The notes: generated from the letters alone by a model not told the origin. Counted from the first letter of the stretch, positions 35,943 through 45,121 are shown. The stretch: DNA of 64,000 bases from Candidatus Heimdallarchaeota archaeon (GCA_019894765.1 JAGXNT010000049.1:24353-88352), one strand, 5' to 3'. Made by a program: numbers and translations.

Positions 35943-37385
35943 ATGTCTATGAGAAGCTATGCAATAAGGCGTTTTATTTATATCTTCCCTACGTTACTTG
36001 GAATCTCAATTGTGAGTTTTGCATTGATAGCTGCATCTCCTGGAGATCCTATTCAGATTAGAATGGGTCTGTTTAAAGGAGAACAAACGGACTACGTTAG
36101 AAGATACAATGAAATCGGTGTATCAATTGGTTTTCTGCAAAAAGTTGGATCGGATGAAGTTTCATTTAATATTCATATGGATACAACTACTGGATTTTCA
36201 TTGAAGGAATTTAATGTTACGGGACCAGAAACAGGAAACATAGATTTTACTACAGTCACGTTATATCTGACGAGTGATATAGAGCGGAATTTTAGTATAA
36301 CGGGATTTGGATCTCTAGGATATAATATACAAGTTTTAGTTCCTGGAGGTAGTGAGGTTAGATCTTTTGTTTTCGTCGCAAACAAACTTTCAACGGATGA
36401 GCACTTCAATACATCCAATAATGAAATTTACTACACATTGGAAAGACCATTTAGCTATACTGCAACAGATATTAGTGAAACTGGGACAATGATTGTCGAA
36501 GAAACAAGATACACTAGAGTAAATGCTATGACTCGATATCTACAATGGCTTGGTCTAATGAAGAAATACCTCGTTGAAGACTTAGACGGCGATGGAACTG
36601 TAGAAAGAGAATACAGACGTCTTGGAATTCTACAAGGAAATTTCGGTCGATCTTGGCACTGGGTAGAAGGTAGCGCAGATCAAGGAAAGCCGATAATGGA
36701 TATTATCGTTGGAAGAATGTGGTACACACTATTTCTAACTACTCCAGCATTTGTCATTAGTACTGTATTAGCAACGGTTATTGGAGTAATCCAAGCAACG
36801 AGACAATATTCTATTTGGGACAAAGGAGTAACTATAGCCTCGCTTATAGGATATTCAATGCCAACGTTTTGGTTAGCAAAATTGGTTATGCTTGCATCGT
36901 TTTATATCTTCAATTTCACAGGAGCAACTACCGGTGAAGCTTTCACGGAACCGTTTATACTAAATGGAACATTTTACGTCTTTCTTATACTACCAACAAT
37001 TACATTAGTCTTAACAGGATTAGTATTTCTGGCAAGACTGACAAGATCACAATTACTGGATATTCTGCGGCAAGACTATATCACAACAGCAAGAGCGAAA
37101 GGGTTATCAGAACGCTCGGTAATTTACAAACACGCATTCAGAAATGCAATGCTACCTATAATAACAGTAGTAGGCATGGCCTTACCTGGTTTGTTAGGTG
37201 GAGCAGTCATGACTGAAGGTGTATTTGGTTGGCCTGGTTTAGGAACAGTGTTCTTAACAAGTGCACTCCAAAGAGATCATCCGATGATGATGGCTACGAA
37301 CTTTATCTTTGGTGCAATGTTTCTTGCATTCAGGTTGTTAGTTGACTTGAGCTATGCTCTAGTTGATCCAAGAATTAGGTATTAG
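35943..37385 (+). CDS. DppB-type peptide/nickel ABC permease with extracytoplasmic insert
   Basis: The 480-residue protein is a DppB/OppB-type inner-membrane permease. The start RRFIYIFPTLLGISIVSFALIA is the usual first helix. The last 260 residues have the GNFGRS motif, five helices and the EAA loop (TTARAKGLSERSVIYKHAFRNAM). Between helix 1 and GNFGRS there is an insert of about 180 residues, absent from ordinary DppB of about 310-340 residues. It carries DLDGDGTVE (near 36579-36605), which looks like a calcium-binding EF-hand-type loop. It is followed 14 bp later by the DppC-type gene. No binding protein or ATPase gene is adjacent. Confidence 0.88.
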   Translation: MSMRSYAIRRFIYIFPTLLGISIVSFALIAASPGDPIQIRMGLFKGEQTDYVRRYNEIGVSIGFLQKVGSDEVSFNIHMDTTTGFSLKEFNVTGPETGNIDFTTVTLYLTSDIERNFSITGFGSLGYNIQVLVPGGSEVRSFVFVANKLSTDEHFNTSNNEIYYTLERPFSYTATDISETGTMIVEETRYTRVNAMTRYLQWLGLMKKYLVEDLDGDGTVEREYRRLGILQGNFGRSWHWVEGSADQGKPIMDIIVGRMWYTLFLTTPAFVISTVLATVIGVIQATRQYSIWDKGVTIASLIGYSMPTFWLAKLVMLASFYIFNFTGATTGEAFTEPFILNGTFYVFLILPTITLVLTGLVFLARLTRSQLLDILRQDYITTARAKGLSERSVIYKHAFRNAMLPIITVVGMALPGLLGGAVMTEGVFGWPGLGTVFLTSALQRDHPMMMATNFIFGAMFLAFRLLVDLSYALVDPRIRY

Positions 37386-37399
37386 GAGATGATTAGAAT

Positions 37400-38437
37400 A
37401 TGGCTACAGTAAATGAAACAAGCGTTGACAGAGAAACACGAATCCTAGAAGAAATCAAACTTGTAGAAGGTTCAAATCTTTGGGCTCTTGTTATGAGACG
37501 AATGCGAAAAGATCAGATGGGTATGATAGGATTTTATATCGTTGCTTTTCTGGTCGTTCTTGCAATTGTAGCGTTTCTTATTCAGCAATATGATGCATTA
37601 TTCGGTTTGAAAAATCCTACCCATGACCCTTATGATATTCTCAATTATTACATTGAAATCTGGATTCCTGGAACTCAAAAATATCTACGTTTAATAGCAC
37701 ATCCAAGATACATTATTCCTGGAGATCAAATACTAGCACCAAATGCACAATATCCATTTGGTACCGATACAAGAGGTTTTGACATACTTTCCAGAACATT
37801 CTTTGGATCTACTTTATCATTAGTCCTTGGTTTTATAGGTCAAATGACAACAAGTATTTTAGGAATGATTATTGGATCATTTTCAGGCTATTATGGTGGA
37901 GCTTTTGATACTATAGTTCAAAGATTCAATGAAATCATAAGCGCAATGCCAGGATTTATCTTATTCATCTTTATCGTTGCAATCTTTAGAGATATAGCTG
38001 GTAGTATCCCAGGCGGAATTTATATGGTGGTAATAGTAATATTTGCACTGATCGGCTGGGGTGGAACTAGTCTGATTGTAAGAAGTACGATACTGTCACT
38101 GAAAAACACGGAATTCATTGAAGCTGAACGAGCACTTGGTGCGAAAGACTCGAGAATAATATTTAGACATATTATTCCGAATTCACTATCCCCTGTAATT
38201 GTCATTACCACTTTAGGAATTGCTAACACATTGATGTTCATTGCAGCACTAGCATTCTTCGGTTTAGGAGATGCGACAGCTGTTTCGTGGGGCGATGATT
38301 TAGCATACCACCGAGATAATCTTTTGACTTATTGGTGGATGCCAACGTGGCCTGCGATGATGATATTCATAACAATTCTTGGTTTTAACCTAATGGGAGA
38401 TGCATTAAGAGACGCATTAGATCCGAAACTAAAATGA
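37400..38437 (+). CDS. DppC-type peptide/nickel ABC permease
   Basis: The 345-residue protein is the second permease of an oligopeptide/nickel-type ABC importer. After a cytoplasmic N-terminus with RMRKDQMGMIGFYIVAF, there are about six membrane helices. The family features HPFGTD-like PFGTDTRGFDILSRTFFG, and the EAA loop FIEAERALGAKDSRIIFRHIIPNS are clear. It forms a heterodimer with the DppB-type partner encoded just upstream. A strong hairpin-T terminator ends the pair. The substrate is unknown; in archaea this family transports peptides or sugars. Confidence 0.9.
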   Translation: MATVNETSVDRETRILEEIKLVEGSNLWALVMRRMRKDQMGMIGFYIVAFLVVLAIVAFLIQQYDALFGLKNPTHDPYDILNYYIEIWIPGTQKYLRLIAHPRYIIPGDQILAPNAQYPFGTDTRGFDILSRTFFGSTLSLVLGFIGQMTTSILGMIIGSFSGYYGGAFDTIVQRFNEIISAMPGFILFIFIVAIFRDIAGSIPGGIYMVVIVIFALIGWGGTSLIVRSTILSLKNTEFIEAERALGAKDSRIIFRHIIPNSLSPVIVITTLGIANTLMFIAALAFFGLGDATAVSWGDDLAYHRDNLLTYWWMPTWPAMMIFITILGFNLMGDALRDALDPKLK

Positions 38438-38445
38438 TAAAAAAT

Positions 38446-38481
38446 AGACGCTTTGGCGTCTTAATTTTTTCTTTTTTTTTA
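38446..38481 (+). terminator. Terminator of the permease pair
   Basis: AGACGC-TTTG-GCGTCT is followed by TTAATTTTTTCTTTTTTTTT, nine bases after the dppC-type stop. This is a classic hairpin and T-tract. Confidence 0.8.
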
Positions 38482-38791
38482 TTATAATTAATCCATTTAG
38501 GTCTAAAAAATACGTTTTTAGACGAAAAAACGTTTCTCAAATAAATATTTTTTCGAAACTTTTATATATGAAGTTCTAACAAAAACGTTAGAAGTAATAT
38601 AAAAGTCTTTCCCGAAACGGTAAAATCTCGTGTAAAAATTATGTGGGGCCAATATAAATAGAAGGTCTAAACTTCTATATTAAACTGCTCTTCTTAGTCC
38701 AATTATTTGATAGGTTATTGGATTCTATCGTTTACAGGTAAAGTAACTGGTATAAACGTCTGATTCGATTAATGGAGTGGCTTATTAAAGA
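38482..38791 (+). promoter_or_regulatory. Upstream region of canonical tfb with hairpins
   Basis: The gap carries TATA-like boxes at about 38560-38569 (CTTTTATATATG), 38596-38604 (TAATATAAAA) and 38650-38660 (CAATATAAATA). Two near-perfect hairpins lie at 38574-38593 (TTCTAAC/GTTAGAA) and 38658-38678 (ATAGAAG/CTTCTAT). ACGTTT/AAACGT-like sites recur at 38510-38535. It is probably a regulated promoter with a long leader. Confidence 0.5.
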
Positions 38792-39727
38792 ATGTCTAAA
38801 GAAGATTTTCAAGAAGAAAAAGCTCAAGCTGTATGCTCTGAATGTGGATCATCTGATATCATCAGTGATTCAACAAGAGGAGAAAGAATTTGTACAAATT
38901 GTGGAGCAGTAATTGATGAACATATTATAGATGAAGGACCTGAATGGAGAGCCTTTACATCAGAAGAGAGAAACAAAAGAAGCAGAGTTGGTTCGCCAAC
39001 ATCTTTTGCAGTTCATGACAAAGGTTTAGCAACTCAAATAGGATGGGAAGACAGAGACGTCTATGGTAAAAAACTGTCACCAAGAAGAAGAGCTCAAATT
39101 TACAGATTAAGAAAATGGCAGATAAGAACAAGAGTACACTCATCAATGGATAGAAATTTGGCATATGCAATGAGTGAACTTGATAGATTGAGTTCCCAAA
39201 TTGGTATACCAAGAACCGTGAAAGAAACCGCTGCAGTAATTTATCGAAAAGCAATTGAAAGACATCTAATTCGTGGAAGAAGTATTGAAGCAATGATAGC
39301 AGCAGCAGTTTATGCAGCAGCTAGAATTAGAAGAGTTCCAAGAACCTTAGATGAAATCGCTAAAAACAGCAGAATTTCCAAAAAAGAACTTGGTAGATGT
39401 TACAGGTTAATTATTCGGGAATTGCAAATTCGTATTCCATTAGCAAATCCAAATGATTATATTATTCGATTTAGCGCTGAACTAAGATTATCTGGTCATA
39501 CAGCACAAAGAGCAATAGAAATCATTGATCAAGCTAAGGAAAATGGACTTACTGCAGGAAAAGATCCAACTGGATTAGCGGCTGCATCAATATATATAGC
39601 TGGAATTATCGAAGGCGAAAGAAGAACACAAAGAGAAATCGCGGAAACCGCTACTGTTACTGAAGTTACTGTCAGAAATAGATACAAAGAACTTGTACGA
39701 AAACTAGGAATTGAAATAACAGTATAA
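38792..39727 (+). CDS. tfb: Transcription initiation factor B (canonical TFB)
   Basis: The 311-residue protein is full-length archaeal TFB. It has a zinc ribbon (CSECGSSD and CTNCGAV, about 15-40), the B-reader/linker with EGPEWRAFTSEE and SFAVHDKGLATQIGW, and two cyclin repeats (about 110-205 and 210-305). It bridges TBP-bound promoters and RNA polymerase. It is clearly the housekeeping TFB compared with the divergent paralogue in the pilus operon. A palindrome terminator follows the stop. Confidence 0.96.
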   Translation: MSKEDFQEEKAQAVCSECGSSDIISDSTRGERICTNCGAVIDEHIIDEGPEWRAFTSEERNKRSRVGSPTSFAVHDKGLATQIGWEDRDVYGKKLSPRRRAQIYRLRKWQIRTRVHSSMDRNLAYAMSELDRLSSQIGIPRTVKETAAVIYRKAIERHLIRGRSIEAMIAAAVYAAARIRRVPRTLDEIAKNSRISKKELGRCYRLIIRELQIRIPLANPNDYIIRFSAELRLSGHTAQRAIEIIDQAKENGLTAGKDPTGLAAASIYIAGIIEGERRTQREIAETATVTEVTVRNRYKELVRKLGIEITV

Positions 39728-39740
39728 ATAATTCTCAGTT

Positions 39741-39779
39741 TGATTCTGAAATTTCAGAATCACTCTTTATTTTTATTTA
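39741..39779 (+). terminator. Terminator of canonical tfb
   Basis: TGATTCTGAA and TTCAGAATCA form a perfect stem around AT (39741-39762), followed by a T-rich tract, 13 bases after the stop. Confidence 0.7.
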
Positions 39780-39793
39780 ATTAAGGATTGTTT

Positions 39794-40546
39794 ATGATGC
39801 TAGAAATTTTCTCACTAAAGCATTTTCCAATTATTAAAGAAGATGATAATGTCGCTCAAGAGATTTTAAAAAGTGTAAAAATGAGTAATCTCGAGATAAA
39901 AAATGGTGATATATTAGTTATGGCCCAAACAATCATCTCGAGAGCGGAAGGTAAAATCGTTAAACTTGATGAAATTAATCCATCGGAATTTGCAATTGAA
40001 TTAGCAAAACAAAGTAATAAAGATCCAAAACATGTCGAAATGATTTTGAGAGAAGCTAAAAATATTTGTAAAAATCGAAATGGAGTTTTAATAACAGAAA
40101 CGAAACACGGATTTGTTTGTGCAAATAGTGGTATAGACAGATCAAACGTTCCAGGAGAGAATGCTTTATCATTACTACCAGATAATTCTGACAATTCAGC
40201 TAAAGAAATTCGAAAGTATATTAAAAAGCAAGTTGGAAAAGATGTCGCAGTAATTATTTCTGATACTCATAATAGACCATTTAGACTAGGAGCCATAAAT
40301 ATAGCTATTGGGTGTTCAGGAATTAATCCAATAAAGAGTTACCTAAATGAAACAGATTTATTCGGATATACCTTAAAATCATCAACAATTTCAATTGCAG
40401 ATCAATTATGCTCAGCTGCAGGTTTGATTATGGGAGAGGCAAAAGAGGGAACCCCCGTTATAGTTATTCGTGGATATAATTTCTCTAAAAAAGAAATTAA
40501 TGCAAAAACACTGATTCGTCCTGCTGAAAGAGACTATTTTAGATGA
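39794..40546 (+). CDS. cofE: Coenzyme F420-0:L-glutamate ligase
   Basis: The protein of about 250 residues is full-length CofE, which adds gamma-linked glutamates to F420-0 with GTP. It shows the NGDILVMAQTIISRAEG start, the RNGVLITETKHGFVCANSGID motif near 100, DVAVIISDTHNRPFRLGAINIAIG near 160 and IADQLCSAAGLIMGEA near 200. I chose the ATG at 39794, which follows AAGGA. A TTG at 39788 lies too close to that site. It shows the organism makes F420. Its 3' end overlaps the convergent transglutaminase-like gene by eight bases. Confidence 0.95.
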   Translation: MMLEIFSLKHFPIIKEDDNVAQEILKSVKMSNLEIKNGDILVMAQTIISRAEGKIVKLDEINPSEFAIELAKQSNKDPKHVEMILREAKNICKNRNGVLITETKHGFVCANSGIDRSNVPGENALSLLPDNSDNSAKEIRKYIKKQVGKDVAVIISDTHNRPFRLGAINIAIGCSGINPIKSYLNETDLFGYTLKSSTISIADQLCSAAGLIMGEAKEGTPVIVIRGYNFSKKEINAKTLIRPAERDYFR

Positions 40547-42470
40547 AATTTCTTGAAGTAAAGAAGATTACTTGAAAAATTTTTATTATATTTCCTTCTA
40601 TTTGAGTATCTGAAGTAGTCAATTCAAAAATGTCAATTTCGTAAAGAGGATTGGGAATTCTTATAGTTCCAATGTTTGGATATGGATTACTCGAGGTAAT
40701 ATTCACACTACCTGTGACAATCACGCCAGTATCAACGTAACTTAGAGGTATATATCTCAAATCATAAGTTGGGGTACGAATACCTTGCCACTCAGCAACA
40801 ATAAGATGTAATCCACTACCCGCATCAACAGGATATGCATAACTAATCGTAGCTTCTCCTGCAATATTAGTTGTAACAGACCCAAGAACTTCACTTGACG
40901 TAGTATCTATGAAAGTAATTTGTTCTCCTTGAACAAACTCTAAATCACCAGGACCTAAACCTAAAATATATTGGAAGAAATCTTGATCATTGCCATTAGC
41001 CAAAAAGGCTGTTATATCGAATGTTTGTGATCTATTCACATAAGGACCATACCAATTTCCAAGATTGTAAGGATCACTATACCAAGCAGTAGATAGAGGA
41101 TTGGGAACAAAATATGGATACGAAGGTTGTGGTAACATATGCATGGGATCAAGAAAGAATTCATTTGAACAATAGAAAACAGTTTCAAAACCAATTGTAT
41201 TTACACCAAATTGGTCACGTAAACCTGGAATTAAGGGAGAAGGATCAAAAGCAATCCATTCGCCACCACCTGCTATAGGAATAAAAATTTCAACCCAAGC
41301 ATGAATATGTTTTGCTCTTATTATGAATTCACTACCAACTTGATCACCAGAAGAAAAGCCCAAGACAATTCGAGATGGGATATTTTGCAAACGACAAATA
41401 ATTGACAAAGCAGCAGCAAAATGAGCAGCGGTACCCGTTCGACGACCTAAAAACCATTCAACATAATCCTCGCCCGGTGCTGGAGCTTCAGTAGAAAGAC
41501 CTAACAGCATATCAATATCATAACTACAGTTACTTGCTAACCAAAACATATCCCGGTAAACTTGACTATAAATTGTATTAGATGTATTAAGTAAACTATT
41601 AGCAATTTGAACAGTGTTTGGAGCATAGGTTGGATAATCCGTCGGAAGCTGCAAATATCTGTCGCTTAAAGTGGGATCAGCTGCAACTAAGGTTGCAAGA
41701 GAACTAAAATCTTCACTTCCTTGTCTAATATCTGTATTGTTTTGAAGAGTATAATACGTATCATAATAAAGAGTAGTATTTCCAAGTGTAGGCTCAAATT
41801 GAGCACTAATTATTTTGCTGCCGTACATATCTTCTTGCATAAAGGTATATTCTTCAACCCACTCACTATGAGGTTCAAAGTATGTATTATTGGCAAAAAC
41901 TTCATTGTATTGATAGTGATAAGGTGCAGGAAAATTACTGGCAATAATACCTCCACCATATGCAAGATCAGCTTGAACTGTAAATGTTCCATCATCATCA
42001 GCTGCTGGATGAGTAGGATTACCAAAAATTTCAGTTGTAGTAATGTTTTTGCTCCATCTGTCCATAGTATATTCATCAAAAACTTCTAACCGCCAATAAA
42101 AATACTCATCTGCAGGCGTTACTCGAAACATTATGCGTTCAGGATCAGCCACTCCATTTGTAAATCCATTCATAAAATCATCTGTGCCATTTAGATCATC
42201 TGGAGTGATATCAAGCCCTGGAGGTATATTATTAAATATATCATACAAATCATTTGGAAAAGGGGCATCTATTATATCATCAATTCTCTGATGACGGGTA
42301 TTGAATGCTTCAAAAAGAACAGGGGTTAAAATAACTCCAATTAAGAATAGTAAAGGTAGGAAAATCTTTGTAAAATTAGATTTTGTTAAGATTTTTCTCT
42401 TCTTTGGAACAACTTGTTCTTGAGGACTTCTAGAAATTGGTCCTTGTTGAGGCCTTCTGTCTTGTGACAA
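40539..42470 (-). CDS. Membrane-anchored transglutaminase-like protein lacking the Cys
   Basis: The protein has about 643 residues. A basic cytoplasmic N-terminus precedes one membrane helix (about 36-56), then a large exterior domain with a transglutaminase-like core. The core has the family layout DYVEWFLGRRTGTAAHFAAA, then IPSRIVLGF, AKHIHAWVEIF and WIAFDPSP, so His and Asp are kept. The catalytic Cys of the usual GxCxHFA motif is Ala, which predicts an inactive or altered protein. A C-terminal Ig-like beta domain follows. The TTG at 42470 follows GGGTGA by four bases. An in-frame GTG at 42479 lies inside that site. It probably acts as an exterior binding protein. Confidence 0.75.
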   Translation of the reverse strand: MSQDRRPQQGPISRSPQEQVVPKKRKILTKSNFTKIFLPLLFLIGVILTPVLFEAFNTRHQRIDDIIDAPFPNDLYDIFNNIPPGLDITPDDLNGTDDFMNGFTNGVADPERIMFRVTPADEYFYWRLEVFDEYTMDRWSKNITTTEIFGNPTHPAADDDGTFTVQADLAYGGGIIASNFPAPYHYQYNEVFANNTYFEPHSEWVEEYTFMQEDMYGSKIISAQFEPTLGNTTLYYDTYYTLQNNTDIRQGSEDFSSLATLVAADPTLSDRYLQLPTDYPTYAPNTVQIANSLLNTSNTIYSQVYRDMFWLASNCSYDIDMLLGLSTEAPAPGEDYVEWFLGRRTGTAAHFAAALSIICRLQNIPSRIVLGFSSGDQVGSEFIIRAKHIHAWVEIFIPIAGGGEWIAFDPSPLIPGLRDQFGVNTIGFETVFYCSNEFFLDPMHMLPQPSYPYFVPNPLSTAWYSDPYNLGNWYGPYVNRSQTFDITAFLANGNDQDFFQYILGLGPGDLEFVQGEQITFIDTTSSEVLGSVTTNIAGEATISYAYPVDAGSGLHLIVAEWQGIRTPTYDLRYIPLSYVDTGVIVTGSVNITSSNPYPNIGTIRIPNPLYEIDIFELTTSDTQIEGNIIKIFQVIFFTSRNFI

Positions 42471-42539
42471 ATAGATCACCCATTAAGCAGAATAAAGTAC
42501 AAGCATTAAAGTATATCAATATATACTTTAGAACATTTT

Positions 42540-43058
42540 TTAATCAAAAATTTGAATGCGATCAGTTATCTTTTCTACAATTTCTTCAGGAGATAATTTA
42601 GTTGTATCAATTTCGAAAATTTGGGTACTTGATAATTGTTCTTGCAATGCAATAAGACATTCATCCATAATTTCCGCTTGAATATTTTCCTCTATTTTAT
42701 CAACTGAATAATCTCGAGTTAAAGTTAATCTATCTCGTAAAACACTAGGATTACACCTTAATATGAATGCAAACTTTACAAATTCTTGAGGAACAATTTC
42801 AGAGGTATGACCTTCAATGAACAATAAACCATCAAATCGATCTAATTCCGTTTCAATCTTAGATTTCAAAACTTCTTCATCGATAATAACGCTCTCTCGA
42901 GAGTAATCATAACCATAGTATAACCCTTGTTGTATAATGAAGTCATTGAAATTTAGAACTGAATATCCTTTTAATTTCAATAGTTCACTAATAGTAGTTT
43001 TCCCAACACCTGGTGTTCCGGAAAGCAAAATTACTTGAGATAATTGTTTTCTAAGCAT
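42540..43058 (-). CDS. AK6/Fap7-like adenylate kinase
   Basis: The 172-residue protein is a small P-loop kinase. It has Walker A GTPGVGKTT near residue 14, the NMP-binding part with VLNFNDFI, DVI-like IIDEEVLK near 60, LLFIEGHTSE near 80 and the LID/Arg region LRDRLTLTRDYSVDKIEENI near 107-126. The family (AK6/Fap7, archaeal) has adenylate kinase and ATPase activity. In eukaryotes it assists 40S ribosome maturation with uS11. It is 64 bp downstream of the DUF2073 gene and may share its transcript with the GTPase pair. Confidence 0.88.
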   Translation of the reverse strand: MLRKQLSQVILLSGTPGVGKTTISELLKLKGYSVLNFNDFIIQQGLYYGYDYSRESVIIDEEVLKSKIETELDRFDGLLFIEGHTSEIVPQEFVKFAFILRCNPSVLRDRLTLTRDYSVDKIEENIQAEIMDECLIALQEQLSSTQIFEIDTTKLSPEEIVEKITDRIQIFD

Positions 43059-43122
43059 TAATTACATCACAGCATAAGTAAGTATGATTAAGATAAAAAA
43101 AATATTGGAAAGAAAGGAAAAA

Positions 43123-43488
43123 TTACTTGGCAGCTTTGGGTTCAAGCTCAATGGAAAGTAAATCTTCGCTATCTTCAATAACTTGTACTGCTGCTGAAGG
43201 AGCAACCACAGTGTATTTTGCATCTTTGTTTTGAGGGAGTTTCTTGAAAAACCTTCTAGATTCAGAAGGACCACGATTCCAATTGAAAAACTCAACACCA
43301 ATGAAGTTATCAAAATCAATAACCATCATGGTTTGTTTGATTAATTCAGCTTGTTCTTCAGATGATAACCCACTTTCAATAATTAAGACTCTATTCTGTC
43401 GTACTAAACGAATAATCATCTTAATTTTCTCAAATGGAGTAAGTCTATCTGTGGCGTTTTTAGTAATAAAATCTACGTAATACTTCAT
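43123..43488 (-). CDS. DUF2073 protein, partner of the Era-like GTPase
   Basis: The 121-residue protein matches archaeal DUF2073: a start MKYYVDFITKNA, an RLTPFEKIKMIIRLVRQNRVLIIESGL stretch, and an alpha/beta ending. GAGGTGA precedes its ATG, nine bases after the GTPase stop. DUF2073 genes are conserved neighbours of an Era-like GTPase in archaea, so this is a conserved pair. The function is unknown, and a role in RNA or ribosome handling is guessed from the GTPase. Confidence 0.8.
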   Translation of the reverse strand: MKYYVDFITKNATDRLTPFEKIKMIIRLVRQNRVLIIESGLSSEEQAELIKQTMMVIDFDNFIGVEFFNWNRGPSESRRFFKKLPQNKDAKYTVVAPSAAVQVIEDSEDLLSIELEPKAAK

Positions 43489-43497
43489 GTTTTCACC

Positions 43498-44112
43498 TCA
43501 AGACATCTTCTTAATTGCTTCATATAATGCACTAACATTGTCCCCTGTTTTAGCAGAAACAGCAACGATCATTTGATCATTAAATGTTTGTCGAACTAAT
43601 TCAGGTCGTGAATCTGGCAGGTCAGTTTTATTGGCAATGATAATAATAGGGATCTTTTGTAACTGTAAATTCCCAATAATTGTTAAATTAACTTGTTCAA
43701 AAGGTGTTTTGGTGGAATCCAAGATAACCAATGCAACATCAACTTGATCAATCATTTTTATGGCTTCAAGAATTCCTTTCGTTGCTTCTTTTGCTCTTTG
43801 TATCGCTTCGTTTTCTGTTAACCCAAATTTTACGAAATTACGATAATCAACAGTTGTAGCAATTCCAGGCATATCCATTAAAGTAAAATTTAACTCATAG
43901 CCATCCTTTTTTAACCGCGCATTCTCCAATTTGACTACTTTTCGCGTTTCATGTGGTATTTCAGAAACTGGACCCAAGTCCTCATGACCCAGATCATTGG
44001 CAATACGATTAGCCAAAGTAGTTTTTCCTGCATTTACCTCACCATAAAACGCAAGTCTTATGTCTTTTTTCTTCTTCCTACTAAGGATTTTGTTAATCCA
44101 GCTAATAGACAA
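43498..44112 (-). CDS. Era-like GTPase of archaea
   Basis: The 204-residue protein is a TRAFAC-class GTPase. It has G1 GEVNAGKTTLAN near residue 24, a switch I region with HETRKVVK, G3 DMPG near 80, G4 NKTD near 162 and G5 SAK near 186. A basic N-terminal tail, KKKK, may bind RNA or membrane. It is the archaeal Era-like type that travels with DUF2073. The TTG start at 44112 has a strong GGAGGTA eight bases upstream. It is the first gene of a three-gene unit with DUF2073 and probably the AK6-like kinase. Confidence 0.88.
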   Translation of the reverse strand: MSISWINKILSRKKKKDIRLAFYGEVNAGKTTLANRIANDLGHEDLGPVSEIPHETRKVVKLENARLKKDGYELNFTLMDMPGIATTVDYRNFVKFGLTENEAIQRAKEATKGILEAIKMIDQVDVALVILDSTKTPFEQVNLTIIGNLQLQKIPIIIIANKTDLPDSRPELVRQTFNDQMIVAVSAKTGDNVSALYEAIKKMS

Positions 44113-44250
44113 ATAGTTACCTCCAATACATCATTGTAACAAGTTGTTAAAAGCAAGAATAAACACATAAGAAGTGTTATTATCTGCATATTTCCCTCAT
44201 AAGATTTCAAGGAAAAAGTAGTTTTTTTGTACAGGATATTCACAAAAACT

Positions 44251-44357
44251 GTGTATACACATGAACACAGTATACACATGAACACAGTATACACATGAAC
44301 ACAGTATACACATGAACACAGTATACACAATGAACACAGTATACACAATGAACACAG
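44251..44357. repeat. Tandem 17-bp repeats (GTATACACATGAACACA)
   Basis: Six GTATAC cores start at 44253, 44270, 44287, 44304, 44321 and 44339 (steps 17, 17, 17, 17, 18). Units are nearly identical and contain CATGAACACA; the last two have an extra A (CACAATGAACAC). They lie about 140 bp before the Era-like GTPase start. No CRISPR-like spacers are present. An iteron-like binding array is the likely explanation. Confidence 0.8.
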
Positions 44358-44553
44358 GAAATGTGTGAATAATACCTTGTCTTACTCGAGATAAAACCAG
44401 AATAAATGGCTAAAAATCAAGATCTTTTTATGAAAAATGAGACGTTCATGCTGATCTTTATTGGATTTTTAATGATAAACCATCTGTAATCGAATAAAAA
44501 CATAATATTTTATCGATTATTTGAACTGAAAAGAAGATTTTTCCGACTTTCTT

Positions 44554-44597
44554 TTCACAAAAGAACTGATTTCTCCTTCTCTTTTGTGAATTCACAA
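44554..44597. promoter_or_regulatory. Inverted repeat and palindrome of GTGAA sites
   Basis: TTCACAAAAGA (44554-44564) and TCTTTTGTGAA (44580-44590) are exact inverted copies. The second overlaps the palindrome TTGTGAATTCACAA (44584-44597). TGTGAACATGTGAAC follows within 20 bp. These resemble winged-helix regulator sites. Confidence 0.45.
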
Positions 44598-44970
44598 CTT
44601 TTCTGTGAACATGTGAACAAAACAAGAAATATCTGTATTTGGATTGATTTTCCACTGGAAATTAAGGGGTTTTAATAAATGATAATAAGAAAAGAGTATT
44701 TTTGTCGGATTATTTTCTATTTCAGGATAAATATCTTCACTGTTCACAATATAACAGATTATAATTCATAAAATAAACGTTTTTACTAATTCCTGGATCA
44801 ATTTTTAGGTATCCCCCCATTTCTTCTAATGGAATTGCTATTTCTAGCCTATAAACCTAATCTCTTCAAAATATATATTATATATAAATCTCAGTTTGGT
44901 ACATAAGATACAATCTAATATATTAATCTATTGATTAATTGAATAGATAGTTATTAGATAAAATAATTAA

Positions 44971-45121
44971 CTCCAATAGAAGTATACGGGTCTAAGTACT
45001 TAAAAACCAGGATCATATAGTAATTAGTAAGGATAAAAATATCATAAAAAAACATAATATCCTCATAATATATAGATAATAAAACATGATATAAGTTAAC
45101 TAACCCTTACTTCTATTGGAG
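44971..45121. promoter_or_regulatory. 14-bp inverted repeat pair flanking a leader
   Basis: CTCCAATAGAAGTA (44971-44984) is the exact reverse complement of TACTTCTATTGGAG (45108-45121), 123 bp apart. The right copy carries the GGAG that serves as the ribosome-binding site of the winged-helix gene at 45130. Long-range pairing in an RNA starting upstream would mask that site. There are no target-site duplications, so a mobile element is less likely. Confidence 0.4.

Noticed and set aside
44058..44348. A 96-codon minus-strand ORF over the 17-bp repeats
   Set aside because: Its Cys/Leu/Val low-complexity sequence is just a translation of the tandem repeat, and it overlaps the GTPase start.
44251..44357. 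CRISPR array
   Set aside because: The units are 17 bp and contiguous with no unique spacers, and no cas genes are in the window.
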